Shown: one piece after another, positions 24,102 to 32,576 of the stretch
Layout of the letters: every line of letters starts with the position of its first letter
How positions within the stretch are numbered: position 1 is the stretch's first letter
Notes under the pieces: generated by a model
Database searches by the model: none
What the model saw: only the letters and a program-made list of their open reading frames with translations
What the model was told of the DNA's origin: nothing
Program-made: the position numbers and the translations under genes
Source: Nitrososphaerota archaeon
Lineage (GTDB): Archaea > Thermoproteota > Nitrososphaeria > Conexivisphaerales > UBA164
Assembly (NCBI GenBank): GCA_023381255.1
Contig: JAMCTX010000015.1
Coordinates: 1-33,033 of the forward strand
Direction of reading: 5' to 3'
Length of the DNA stretch: 33,033 nt

Positions 24102-24542
24102 TTGCCAAGTTTTATATACGTTGCATCGTGCGATGGGTGCGGTCAGTGCGTGGACATATGTCCCAGCGACATACTGCACATAGACAAAACGATGAGGAGA
24201 GCATATAACATGGAACCAGACTATTGCTGGGAATGCTATTCATGCGTAAAGGCATGTCCTCAAAATGCAGTTGACATGCGGGGATATGCGGACATTTCCC
24301 CGCTTGGTCATTCGGTTACGGTTGCTAGAAAGCCTGACGAAGGCAAAATTTCGTGGAAGATTAAATACAGAAACGGGCAAACAAAAGAGTTCACCTTCCC
24401 AATAAGAACAACAAAGTTTGGCTCCATCAAGTCGCCAGCTGAGCTTGAAATCAGGGCGCAGATCGACGATCAGTTGCTGTCGCATGAGCCCGAAATAATA
24501 GGCGCAGTTGAAATTCCGGTTTTAAGGGGTAAATTGCAATGA
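24102..24542 (+). CDS. aprB: Adenylylsulfate reductase beta subunit
   Basis: AprB carries two [4Fe-4S] clusters that link AprA to its redox partner. The 146-residue protein has Cys10, 13, 16 and 20 (C-D-G-C-G-Q-C-V-D-I-C) and a second set in C-W-E-C-Y-S-C-V-K-A-C-P. A C-terminal beta-rich tail with W-K-I-K-Y-R-N-G and F-P-I-R-T-T follows and wraps around AprA in known structures. The first cluster has plain ferredoxin spacing and lacks the short insertion I remember in Archaeoglobus AprB. TTG start 24102 gives the expected M-P-S-F-I opening. The stop overlaps the aprA start by 4 nt. Confidence 0.94.
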   Translation: MPSFIYVASCDGCGQCVDICPSDILHIDKTMRRAYNMEPDYCWECYSCVKACPQNAVDMRGYADISPLGHSVTVARKPDEGKISWKIKYRNGQTKEFTFPIRTTKFGSIKSPAELEIRAQIDDQLLSHEPEIIGAVEIPVLRGKLQ

Positions 24543-26383
24543 TCACTAGGTCGGGCAAATCAACAAGGTACGTGGATAGTGATGTCCTGATAATTGGGGG
24601 TGGAATGGCCGGCTGCGGTGCAGCTTATGAAGCAAGGTACTGGGGAAAGAAGCTTAAGATCGTGCTGGTTGAAAAAGCAAACATAGAGCGCAGCGGCGCA
24701 GTTGCTATGGGTCTTTCAGCGATAAACTTATTCCTTGGTCTCAAGTGGAATGAAAACAAGCCTGAGGATTTTGTAAAGTATGCTAGAAATGACCTGATGG
24801 GTGTAATAAGGGAGGACCTGCTTTACGATATTGCAAGGCACGTCGATTCAACAGTTCATCTGTTTGAGGAATGGGGGCTTCCAATAATAAAGGATGAAAG
24901 TACGGGGCACTATAAGAGGGAAGGCCGGTGGCAGGTGCTTATTCACGGCGAGTCGTTCAAGCCAATAGTTGCGGAGGCGGCGCAGAAATCAGCTACGGAA
25001 ATATACAACCGGGTAATGATAACACACCTCCTTATGGACAGGGATCATCCAAACAGGATAGCTGGAGCCGCTGGGTTCAGCGTAAGGGACGGAACATTTT
25101 ACGTTTTCCGGGCCAAAGCGGCAATAGTGGCATCTGGCGGTGCAACGCACATATTCAGGCCAAGGTCTGTGGGTGAGGGGGCTGGCAGAACCTGGTATTC
25201 ACCATGGAGCAATGGATCGGCCTACGCCCTGCTGATAAAGGCTGGAGCCGAGATGACTCAGATGGAAAACAGGCTTGTCGTAACCAGGTTCAAGGACGGT
25301 TATGGTCCGGTTGGGGCTTGGTTCCTTGCATTAAAAGCAGTTGCCAAGAACGCATATGGGGAAGAATATGAAAGAAAATATGTTGAAGAGCAAAGGAAGC
25401 TTTATGGAAACTACGTGGACTCCAAGCCTTTTCCGACGTGCCTGAGAAATGACTCAATGCTGAGGGAGGTCAAGGCCGGAAAGGGGCCAATACTTATGCA
25501 CACTGAAGAAGTGCTTAACACTGAAGAAAAGGAAAAGGAAGGGTGGGAAGACTTCCTAGACATGACCGTAAGTCAATCAATCGTGTGGGCATCCCAGAAT
25601 ATAGACCCTAAGGACAGACCAGCTGAATTACAGGCATCGGAGCCCTATGTGATGGGTTCCCATGCTACATGCGCCGGGGCTTGGGTAAGTGGCCCTGAGG
25701 ACCTGTCGCCCAAGGAATACTTCTGGGGATATAACAGGATGACGACCATCGAGGGACTTTTCGGTGCAGGAGATACAGTTGGTGCTTCAGCGCACAAGTT
25801 TTCCTCGGGTTCATTCACCGAAGGTAGAATTGCAGCCAAGGCTGCGGTAAAGTATATTCAGGACCACAGCGATTTTGCGCCGCACCTGGATGACCAATAT
25901 ATAAAGGAGTTAAAGGGGGAAGTGTTCAGGCCGCTTGAAACATATGAAATATACAAGAATGTAATAGTTAGGGGTAGCGTTTCACCAGCATACCTTTATC
26001 CTAATCAGGGCGTTTTAAGGTTGGAAAAAATAATGGATGAATACTGCGGTGGCTGGGGGCAGTTTTACACAACAAATTCAGTGCTCTTGAACAGGGGAAT
26101 TGAGCTCCTTGGGATGCTCAGGGAGGACCTTCCAAAGCTGGCAGCAGAAAATCTCCATCAGTTGCAACGGGCATGGGAACTGGATCACCGGGTCTGGACT
26201 GCAGAAGCGGTAATAAGGCATACGCTTTACAGGGAAGAGACAAGGTGGCCAGGCTATTATTACAGATCAGATTTTCCAGCACTTGACGATAAAAACTGGC
26301 ATGTATTCGTTAATTCGCGGTACGACCCATATAAAGGCAGTTGGTCTTTAAACAAAAAAAGCATGATAAATCTGGTGGAATAA
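24539..26383 (+). CDS. aprA: Adenylylsulfate reductase alpha subunit
   Basis: AprA is the FAD subunit that interconverts APS with sulfite and AMP. The 614-residue protein has the FAD motif G-G-G-M-A-G at residues 20-25. The substrate-channel block E-N-R-L-V-V-T-R-F-K-D-G-Y-G-P-V-G-A-W lies near 243-261 (Arg ~250 is the expected active-site Arg). G-S-H-A-T-C-A-G-A-W near 373-382 includes the catalytic His. A second FAD contact is G-A-G-D-T-V-G-A-S-A-H-K-F-S-S-G-S-F. The match to dissimilatory AprA is strong throughout. Translation is coupled to aprB by an ATGA overlap, and sat follows after 1 nt. Confidence 0.96.
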   Translation: MITRSGKSTRYVDSDVLIIGGGMAGCGAAYEARYWGKKLKIVLVEKANIERSGAVAMGLSAINLFLGLKWNENKPEDFVKYARNDLMGVIREDLLYDIARHVDSTVHLFEEWGLPIIKDESTGHYKREGRWQVLIHGESFKPIVAEAAQKSATEIYNRVMITHLLMDRDHPNRIAGAAGFSVRDGTFYVFRAKAAIVASGGATHIFRPRSVGEGAGRTWYSPWSNGSAYALLIKAGAEMTQMENRLVVTRFKDGYGPVGAWFLALKAVAKNAYGEEYERKYVEEQRKLYGNYVDSKPFPTCLRNDSMLREVKAGKGPILMHTEEVLNTEEKEKEGWEDFLDMTVSQSIVWASQNIDPKDRPAELQASEPYVMGSHATCAGAWVSGPEDLSPKEYFWGYNRMTTIEGLFGAGDTVGASAHKFSSGSFTEGRIAAKAAVKYIQDHSDFAPHLDDQYIKELKGEVFRPLETYEIYKNVIVRGSVSPAYLYPNQGVLRLEKIMDEYCGGWGQFYTTNSVLLNRGIELLGMLREDLPKLAAENLHQLQRAWELDHRVWTAEAVIRHTLYREETRWPGYYYRSDFPALDDKNWHVFVNSRYDPYKGSWSLNKKSMINLVE

Positions 26384-26384
26384 A

Positions 26385-27524
26385 ATGATACCTGAACCAT
26401 ATGGGGGTAAACTTGTGGAAAACATAATGAGCGAAAACGAAGCATCGCGCGTTCTGAGCGAAAATCTGCCGCGCGTTAGCACTGTTTTAGAACAGGTGTA
26501 CGACGCTGAAAAGATCGCGATTGGCGCTTTCTCGCCAATTGAGGGATTCATGGGCAGCGATGATTATAATCAGGTTCTCGAAAAAAACCAGCTCTCAAAC
26601 GGTTTGACTTGGCCTATACCAATAGTTCTCACACCTCCAGAAAGCAGCGAGCTTGATGCCGGAGATGAGTTCTTTTTGAACGGACTTGATGGCCAGCCAT
26701 TTGCCCTGATGAAGATTGAAGAAAAATACAAAATTGATAAGGGCAGATTTGCGGAAAAGGCCTATGGCACAAGGGATATTGCTCATCCAAATGTGCTTGA
26801 CCTGCAGAAATGGGGGGAAGTGGCGATTTCAGGAAAAGTAAGTTTGTTAAAGAGATTGAGTGTACCTGCAGCTCAGTACGAATATACTCCCAAAGATACA
26901 AGGCGGATATTCGAAAAGAACGGCTGGAAAAACGTTGCAGCTTATCAGGCAAGGAATCCGCCTCACATGGCGCATGAGTTCATCCAGAGAATGACATTGG
27001 AAAGGGACGATATTGATGGATTATTTATACAGCCAGTTATCGGGAAACTTAAGAAAGGAGATTATAAACCAGAAATAATAATGAAAGCCTACGAAGTTTT
27101 TGTGAAAAATTATTACAGAGAGGACAGGGTGTTGCTGGGGTCGCTTTCAATAGCAATGAGGTATGCCGGCCCGAAGGCTGTCCTGCTATATGCTATAATG
27201 AGGAGAAATTACGGTTGCTCCCATTATATTGTAGGGAGGGACCAGGCAGGCGTAGGCAGCTATTATGATCCATATGACGGCCAAAGGATCTTTGACAGGT
27301 ATGACGTAGGGGTAAAACCAGTAAAGTATGATGAAGTGTTTTACTGCACAAAGTGCGGCATGATGGTTTCCTCAAAAGTCTGCCCTCATGGGCCTGAATA
27401 TCACGTTGACACCAGCCAGACAAAGATCAGAAAGCTGTTGGTTGAGGGAAAGCAGCTTCCATTGGAAATACTCAGGCCTGAAGTCGCGCAGATACTTGAA
27501 TCTGGCGATGTGATAAACCAGTGA
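26385..27524 (+). CDS. sat: Sulfate adenylyltransferase (ATP sulfurylase)
   Basis: Sat interconverts sulfate plus ATP with APS plus pyrophosphate. The 379-residue single-chain form matches dissimilatory archaeal and bacterial enzymes. The nucleotide motif Q-A-R-N-P-P-H-M-A-H-E is at residues 188-198. The second active-site motif, normally G-R-D-H-A-G, reads G-R-D-Q-A-G at 284-289. A zinc-binding group Cys321, Cys324, Cys333 and a following His (C-P-H-G) is present. It directly follows aprA (1-nt gap), so both enzymes of the APS pathway are made together. Working toward ATP it would complete sulfite oxidation; working toward APS it would start sulfate reduction. Confidence 0.95.
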   Translation: MIPEPYGGKLVENIMSENEASRVLSENLPRVSTVLEQVYDAEKIAIGAFSPIEGFMGSDDYNQVLEKNQLSNGLTWPIPIVLTPPESSELDAGDEFFLNGLDGQPFALMKIEEKYKIDKGRFAEKAYGTRDIAHPNVLDLQKWGEVAISGKVSLLKRLSVPAAQYEYTPKDTRRIFEKNGWKNVAAYQARNPPHMAHEFIQRMTLERDDIDGLFIQPVIGKLKKGDYKPEIIMKAYEVFVKNYYREDRVLLGSLSIAMRYAGPKAVLLYAIMRRNYGCSHYIVGRDQAGVGSYYDPYDGQRIFDRYDVGVKPVKYDEVFYCTKCGMMVSSKVCPHGPEYHVDTSQTKIRKLLVEGKQLPLEILRPEVAQILESGDVINQ

Positions 27525-27649
27525 CCGGCTCGGCAAATAGATTTCCAAGAAACCCTAAATACAGTTGCATTTAAACGCTAATGCATTAAAATTTTATTGG
27601 ATAACGGCTAAAAAAAATCAAAATTTCGATATACATAATATAAATGAGG

Positions 27650-27674
27650 TAGAAATCTGGCAAATCTATTTCTA
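27650..27674. promoter_or_regulatory. Palindromic operator candidate of the ABC importer
   Basis: A perfect 7-bp inverted repeat, TAGAAAT (27650-27656) and ATTTCTA (27668-27674), is separated by 11 nt and ends 10 nt before the TATA box. Its inner AAATCTATTT core recurs in opposite orientation at 27535-27544 within GGCAAATAGATTTCC (27532-27546). Two related sites upstream of one promoter suggest binding by a dimeric regulator, for example of TrmB type; no regulator gene is in the window. Confidence 0.45.
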
Positions 27675-27684
27675 ATTCGAAAAG

Positions 27685-27694
27685 CTTTTATATT
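27685..27694 (+). promoter_or_regulatory. TATA box of the ABC importer operon
   Basis: The element cttttatatt is centred about 27 nt before the ATG at 27716, but only 9 nt before the ATG at 27698. Archaeal spacing therefore favours 27716 as the translated start of a leaderless mRNA. Confidence 0.6.
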
Positions 27695-27715
27695 AAAATG
27701 CTACTTATAATAGTG

Positions 27716-29128
27716 ATGGTACGAAAAAAATATGGTGGAATTAGTAGAACCATAACTGCAATTATCGTTGTCATCGTCATTATAATTGCTGCGATTGGAT
27801 CATATGAATACTATCTTACCACGGTTCCCAAAAAACCTGTCAGTCCGGTACTTTCTGGTTCGATAACGGTGGTTGCCCAGAGCGGAGAAAACAATGTGGC
27901 GCTAGCCCAGATAGCCAAAAACTTTGAGCAGCTGCATCCAGGCGTAACCGTAAACATCATTTCAATATCATTTGGAAATGCTTTGACAGATTATATGACA
28001 GCCTTCAGCGAAAATCAAGATGCATATGACATAGTTTACTTCCCGAACATAGGCTGGTTAGGAAGTCTTCAACCATACCTATTAAATTTGACCCCATACA
28101 TAAATAACCCAGCTTACTTCCCTGCATCCTATAATTTCTCAGACATATTGCCTTCAATGATTAATCAGTTTAAGTTTGGAAGCACCTATTATGCAATACC
28201 TTATCTGGGAGATGTAATGATGTTCTATTACATGCCGTCCTACTTTACCAATACCACAAACCAAATGCTATTCAAACAGCAATACGGATATAACCTGCCC
28301 AATCCTGCTAACACAACTCTTACATTAAAGCAGCTAGTTGATGTTGCAAGCTTCTTTAACGGCAAGCACGGCAGCAAGTATGGAATAGTAATGATGAATG
28401 ACGCGGTTGCTGACGATATGACAGAAAGCTTTACAGCGCTGTTTGCAGCCGCAAGAGTCAATATGAGTTCTGTATATGGCCCTGTAACTGCACCGTACGG
28501 TGAGCTGTACAGCAGCAGCGGGCAGTTGCTTACCAACACTCCAATTTTTATACAGGACCTTAATTACTTTGCAGCTCTGGAAAACGACAGCGCAAACAAA
28601 TTTAACAGTGGATTCCTGACCACGCCAGAGACGTTTGCCTCGGGCGTAGCTCCAATGATGATTTACTGGACACCGGCTATGTTGTCATTGCAAAACTCTT
28701 CAATTGCGGGGCAGTGGGCAGTAGCCAAGGCATTTCCAGGCGGAGTTAGCAATCTGGGCGGCGTTGCATATGGCATTTTCAAATACTCTAAGAATTTGCC
28801 GCTTGCTGTATCATTCTTGGAATTCGCAACAAGTCAGAACCAGTCAGTATATTACATGACGCTTGATGATCTGTTGCCCTTCAGATATTCAATGTTTTCA
28901 TACGGAGTACAACACGGTATATTTCCAGTCTCAGATCTAAACGCTATGGAGAGCTATCTGGGTAACGCGGTTCAAGGGGAACCAAACCTTGCAAGTTGGC
29001 CGCCAGTGCTGTCTTACCTTCAGGGTGAAATACCTCAGGTCTCAACAATGAAGGTATCACCGGCACAGGCAGCAAGTTCAATTACATCATACGCGGAGTC
29101 CCAGGGAATCCCTATATACTCGGGTTAA
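27716..29128 (+). CDS. ABC transporter substrate-binding protein (sugar type)
   Basis: This 470-residue extracytoplasmic binding protein is of the maltose/glycerol-phosphate (family 1) type. A short basic start (M-V-R-K-K) and a membrane-anchoring helix (about residues 13-30) are followed by a Thr/Pro/Val linker. The binding domain then begins with G-S-I-T-V-V-A-Q-S-G-E and N-F-E-Q-L-H-P-G-V-T-V, both typical of this family. Several N-x-S/T sites are present, as expected for an exported archaeal glycoprotein. The start at 27716 is chosen from TATA spacing; 27698 would add six residues. It heads a four-gene importer operon. The specific sugar cannot be read from sequence. Confidence 0.9.
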   Translation: MVRKKYGGISRTITAIIVVIVIIIAAIGSYEYYLTTVPKKPVSPVLSGSITVVAQSGENNVALAQIAKNFEQLHPGVTVNIISISFGNALTDYMTAFSENQDAYDIVYFPNIGWLGSLQPYLLNLTPYINNPAYFPASYNFSDILPSMINQFKFGSTYYAIPYLGDVMMFYYMPSYFTNTTNQMLFKQQYGYNLPNPANTTLTLKQLVDVASFFNGKHGSKYGIVMMNDAVADDMTESFTALFAAARVNMSSVYGPVTAPYGELYSSSGQLLTNTPIFIQDLNYFAALENDSANKFNSGFLTTPETFASGVAPMMIYWTPAMLSLQNSSIAGQWAVAKAFPGGVSNLGGVAYGIFKYSKNLPLAVSFLEFATSQNQSVYYMTLDDLLPFRYSMFSYGVQHGIFPVSDLNAMESYLGNAVQGEPNLASWPPVLSYLQGEIPQVSTMKVSPAQAASSITSYAESQGIPIYSG

Positions 29129-29129
29129 A

Positions 29130-30005
29130 ATGAACAGAAAACAGGCAACAAAAATAGGCTTGATACTTGCTTCACCGCTATTAATTTATTTTTTGATTTT
29201 TTTTATTTATCCGATTTTTCTGCTTTTTAGATATGCATTTACTAATACCGCTGGATCTTTTTCACTGAGCAACTTTGTTTATATGTCAAAGGATCCTATT
29301 CTTTACTCTTCGCTTTACAATACGCTGTATTATTTTATAGGATCTGTGGCAGTACAGTTTTCCGGCGGATTCTTAGCGGCAATAGTGCTTAATAGTTATA
29401 CCGGCAGGTTAAAAAATACTTTTAGGATGATTTTGTACATTCCGTTAACAATTTCGCCAATTGTTATTGCGCTGATATGGTTGCTCATATTCAATCCGAC
29501 CTATGGTCCCATAGATTATATCTTAAGGACACCTATTAACTGGTTGGGCAGCTTGAATCTTGCAATGCCAACTATAATAGTTGCAAATGGATGGGAATAC
29601 ATCCCGTTTGTATTTTTGATAATTTACGCCGGATTGCAGGCGGTGCCAAAACAGTATTATGAAGCAGCATCAATTGACGGCATGAACAGGCTGCAGACAT
29701 TCAGGTATATAACAATGCCATCAATAACTCCAATATTGGTTGTCGCATTTCTCCTCAACTCAATTGGAATTCTGCAGGGCTTTACGCTGGTATATGTTTT
29801 AACAAACGGAGGACCCGGCTTCTCAACGTATATACTCAGCTTTTATATATATAAAGTTGCATTTGCATATTTTAACCTGCATTATGCTGCCGCACTTTCT
29901 TTACTATTCATATTTATAATTGGGGCCTTTGTCTATGCAATGCTAAAACTCACTTCTGTAGAAAGGTATTTGGGCTTAAAACGTGAAAATGCAGGTGATG
30001 AATGA
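29130..30005 (+). CDS. ABC transporter permease, MalF/UgpA type
   Basis: This 291-residue inner permease has about six transmembrane helices. The EAA loop that docks with the ATPase is clear: E-A-A-S-I-D-G-M-N-R-L-Q-T-F, followed by P-S-I-T-P. The N terminus (L-I-L-A-S-P-L-L-I-Y-F-L-I-F-F-I-Y-P) is characteristic of MalF/UgpA permeases. It begins 1 nt after the binding-protein gene and overlaps the next permease by 4 nt. Confidence 0.94.
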   Translation: MNRKQATKIGLILASPLLIYFLIFFIYPIFLLFRYAFTNTAGSFSLSNFVYMSKDPILYSSLYNTLYYFIGSVAVQFSGGFLAAIVLNSYTGRLKNTFRMILYIPLTISPIVIALIWLLIFNPTYGPIDYILRTPINWLGSLNLAMPTIIVANGWEYIPFVFLIIYAGLQAVPKQYYEAASIDGMNRLQTFRYITMPSITPILVVAFLLNSIGILQGFTLVYVLTNGGPGFSTYILSFYIYKVAFAYFNLHYAAALSLLFIFIIGAFVYAMLKLTSVERYLGLKRENAGDE

Positions 30006-30859
30006 TGAAAAAGCTGAATATTTTGCTTCTTTTGCTGTTGATAATATTTTCATTAATTTCACTGTTTCCAATATACTGGACAATTATAACTGCATTAAAG
30101 GTAAACTCTGAAATATTTACCACGGTACCGATATTTTTTCCCGTCAAAATAACTTTAAGCAACTTTTACACTCCGGGGCAGACATTTGGAGCAGTGAGCC
30201 AGACTGCTTTTGGCAGTTTCCCATGGCTTTTAAATAGCGCTGTAATAGCATTACTATCAGCGTTGATAGGCACATTTTTGATTGGGGCTCCAGCGGCCTA
30301 CGCGTTAACCCGTTACCTTAAGAACGTGTGGCTTGGCAGAACAGTATTGCTTATGATGATGATTCCAGAAGCAGCGCTTATAATTCCGTTCTATATAATT
30401 ATAATAAAGGTGAATTTGATAAATACGTGGTGGGGTCTGACTCTTGTATACCTGAGTTTTACTGCCCCCCTTTCCACATGGTTGCTTATGGGATTTTTCA
30501 GCGACCTTCCAAGAAGCGTTGAAGAAGCAGCCAGCATAGATGGGTTGTCAGCTTATAAAATATTTTATAAAATAGCCATGCCCATGATTATGCCAGGAAT
30601 TATGGTATCAATTATATTAAATTTCATAAATTCCTGGAACGAATTTCTATACGCTTTGGTACTAACTTATACGCCATTTCCAACCGGGGCGCAGACGGTT
30701 CCGCTATTTCTTTCTGACTTTATAGTAATAGAAAAGAGCTTTGCCTGGGGTGGACTTGCAGCGGCAGGCGTAATTGTAATAATACCCACTATTATAATAG
30801 GGATTTATGCTCAAAAGTACCTAGTAAAGGGCTGGACAATGGGGGCTGTAAAGGAATAA
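30002..30859 (+). CDS. ABC transporter permease, MalG/UgpE type
   Basis: The second permease has 285 residues and six predicted helices. It contains L-F-P-I-Y-W near residue 22 and the EAA motif E-A-A-S-I-D-G-L-S-A-Y-K-I-F with P-M-I-M-P-G, typical of MalG/UgpE. The heterodimer with the upstream permease forms the channel. The start overlaps the preceding stop (ATGA), and the stop shares its last base with the ATP-binding gene start, so all subunits are translationally coupled. Confidence 0.94.
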   Translation: MMKKLNILLLLLLIIFSLISLFPIYWTIITALKVNSEIFTTVPIFFPVKITLSNFYTPGQTFGAVSQTAFGSFPWLLNSAVIALLSALIGTFLIGAPAAYALTRYLKNVWLGRTVLLMMMIPEAALIIPFYIIIIKVNLINTWWGLTLVYLSFTAPLSTWLLMGFFSDLPRSVEEAASIDGLSAYKIFYKIAMPMIMPGIMVSIILNFINSWNEFLYALVLTYTPFPTGAQTVPLFLSDFIVIEKSFAWGGLAAAGVIVIIPTIIIGIYAQKYLVKGWTMGAVKE

Positions 30860-31923
30860 TGTCTGAAGTAGTGATTGAAAACCTCACAAAAAAATTCGGC
30901 AATAATTTAGTGCTGGATCACATAAACCTGAAAATTGATTCCAGGGAATTTTTTGTTCTTCTTGGGCCATCCGGTTCTGGCAAGAGTACCCTGCTAAGGC
31001 TCATAGCAGGACTAGAGGACATAACAGATGGTTCGATATACATAGGCGGGAAAAAAGTCAATGGAGTGCAGCCAAAAGACAGGGATGTTGCTATGGTATT
31101 CCAAAATTATGCTCTGTACCCGCATTTTAGCGTATACGATAACATAGCGTTGCCACTAAAGGTGAGGGGATTCAGCAAGGACAAAATAGCTCAGCGCGTA
31201 AAAGAAATATCAGGCATACTGCACATAGAGGAACTGCTTGAAAAGAAGCCGAGGCAGCTAAGCGGCGGCCAGCAACAGAGAGTTGCCCTTGCAAGGGCCC
31301 TTGTCAGAAATCCATCAATTTTCCTTCTGGATGAACCTCTAAGCAATCTGGATGCAAAATTGAGAGTAGAAGCCAGGACGTTCTTGAAGAGCCTACAGAA
31401 GGAACTTGGAGTTACAACAATATTTGTTACGCATGACCAGTCTGAGGCAATGGCTATGGCCACTAAAATCGCAGTATTGAACAGGGGCACCATAAAGCAG
31501 GTTGCAGATCCGTATGAGCTCTACATGAAGCCATCGGATACATTTACAGCTGGATTTGTGGGTTCACCAGCTATGAATATGGTTCCCGGCAAAATCGTGA
31601 AAGATGGTAATGCATGGAAGTTCGCGGCGGCGGACATGGCCCTGGATCTGAAGGGCATGAAATTTGATAGTGAAGCAGAGGTTATTATGGGCGTCAGACC
31701 TGAACACGTAGTGATTTCCACGGAGGGAATAACCGGCATCATATCCACAGTGGAACCGCTTGGCTCGGTTACGTATCTTGAAGTTAAAATAGGAGGCACA
31801 GACATAATGGTCCAGTATACGGGGCTTGCAAGGATTGAACCCAACAGCCAAGTAAAAATAGGGTTTGCTTTAGACAGGCTATTATTTTATGATAAGGATA
31901 CAGAAAAACTGCTTAACAAATAA
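30859..31923 (+). CDS. ABC transporter ATP-binding protein, MalK/UgpC type
   Basis: This 354-residue ATPase powers the importer. It has Walker A G-P-S-G-S-G-K-S-T at 36-44, Q-loop F-Q-N-Y-A-L-Y-P-H, signature L-S-G-G-Q at 134-138, Walker B I-F-L-L-D-E-P at 154-160, and switch His192. The C-terminal ~115 residues form the TOBE/MalK regulatory domain (M-G-V-R-P-E-H near 280), so this is the carbohydrate subclass. It could serve other sugar permeases as well. It is the last gene of the operon and converges with the carbonic-anhydrase-like gene across 89 nt. Confidence 0.96.
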   Translation: MSEVVIENLTKKFGNNLVLDHINLKIDSREFFVLLGPSGSGKSTLLRLIAGLEDITDGSIYIGGKKVNGVQPKDRDVAMVFQNYALYPHFSVYDNIALPLKVRGFSKDKIAQRVKEISGILHIEELLEKKPRQLSGGQQQRVALARALVRNPSIFLLDEPLSNLDAKLRVEARTFLKSLQKELGVTTIFVTHDQSEAMAMATKIAVLNRGTIKQVADPYELYMKPSDTFTAGFVGSPAMNMVPGKIVKDGNAWKFAAADMALDLKGMKFDSEAEVIMGVRPEHVVISTEGITGIISTVEPLGSVTYLEVKIGGTDIMVQYTGLARIEPNSQVKIGFALDRLLFYDKDTEKLLNK

Positions 31924-32012
31924 ATATTATTTAAAAGCAGTGTCTGTTGCACGTTGTTTTAGATTAGATCATTACGATTGGGCACACCAAAAAAGTTAAT
32001 GAATAATTTGCG

Positions 32013-32576
32013 TTAAATGTACGTTAAATTGTTTATACCCAAAAACTTTGTGAGTATCAGCTTGTCAAAAGCGCGGTCATGACCAAGATTTTGCACTATA
32101 AAAGTGCTGTTAATTTTATTTAGCGGCAACATTTCAGAATATTTTACAGTTGAGGGGCGCGTTATTACAGCTGAGCTGTTTTCTGATGCCTTGGTATCAA
32201 GCTTTTTAGTTAAAACAAATTCAGTTTGTATATCTGCTGAACTCATTTTCCTTGCAAATAGTCCTTGAACCTCCGCATTAATGTGCTCAAGTTCAGATCT
32301 TGTATGTCCTGCATATTGCAGAAATGGACTTATCAGTCGTTCAAGCTCATCCGGAATACTTCTTTCGTTAAGAGTTTTATAAACCACACCTATAGCTCCG
32401 CAATCAGAATGCGTGACTACAATTATTTTATTTGCCTGCTTCAAAAGCAGTTCGGTGTCTTTAAGTGAATTTACATTTGCACCTGCAGTCCTGACAAACA
32501 GAGTTTCACCGTCATTATAGTTTTTCTCTAGAAATGAGTTTAATCTCCTATCAATGCAAGAAACCACTAATCTCAC
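32013..32576 (-). CDS. Beta-carbonic anhydrase-like protein
   Basis: This 187-residue protein has the metal site of beta-carbonic anhydrases: Cys7 and Asp9 in S-C-I-D-R-R, and His56 and Cys59 in T-H-S-D-C-G-A. V-R-T-A-G-A-N replaces the usual R-N-A-G-N. The enzyme would hydrate CO2 to bicarbonate. The N terminus is unusually short, with only six residues before the first zinc Cys, so the helix that normally crosses to the partner subunit is missing. In-frame sequence upstream meets a stop within 13 codons and has no ATG, GTG or TTG start, so the GTG at 32576 is taken. The C-terminal half is not typical. Catalysis is plausible but unproven. Confidence 0.75.
   Translation of the reverse strand: MRLVVSCIDRRLNSFLEKNYNDGETLFVRTAGANVNSLKDTELLLKQANKIIVVTHSDCGAIGVVYKTLNERSIPDELERLISPFLQYAGHTRSELEHINAEVQGLFARKMSSADIQTEFVLTKKLDTKASENSSAVITRPSTVKYSEMLPLNKINSTFIVQNLGHDRAFDKLILTKFLGINNLTYI

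Noticed and set aside
23395-27524. Calling the apr-sat locus a sulfate-reduction operon
   Set aside because: No dsr, qmoA or qmoB gene is present, and the gene order is closer to sulfite-oxidizing arrangements. The direction remains unproven.
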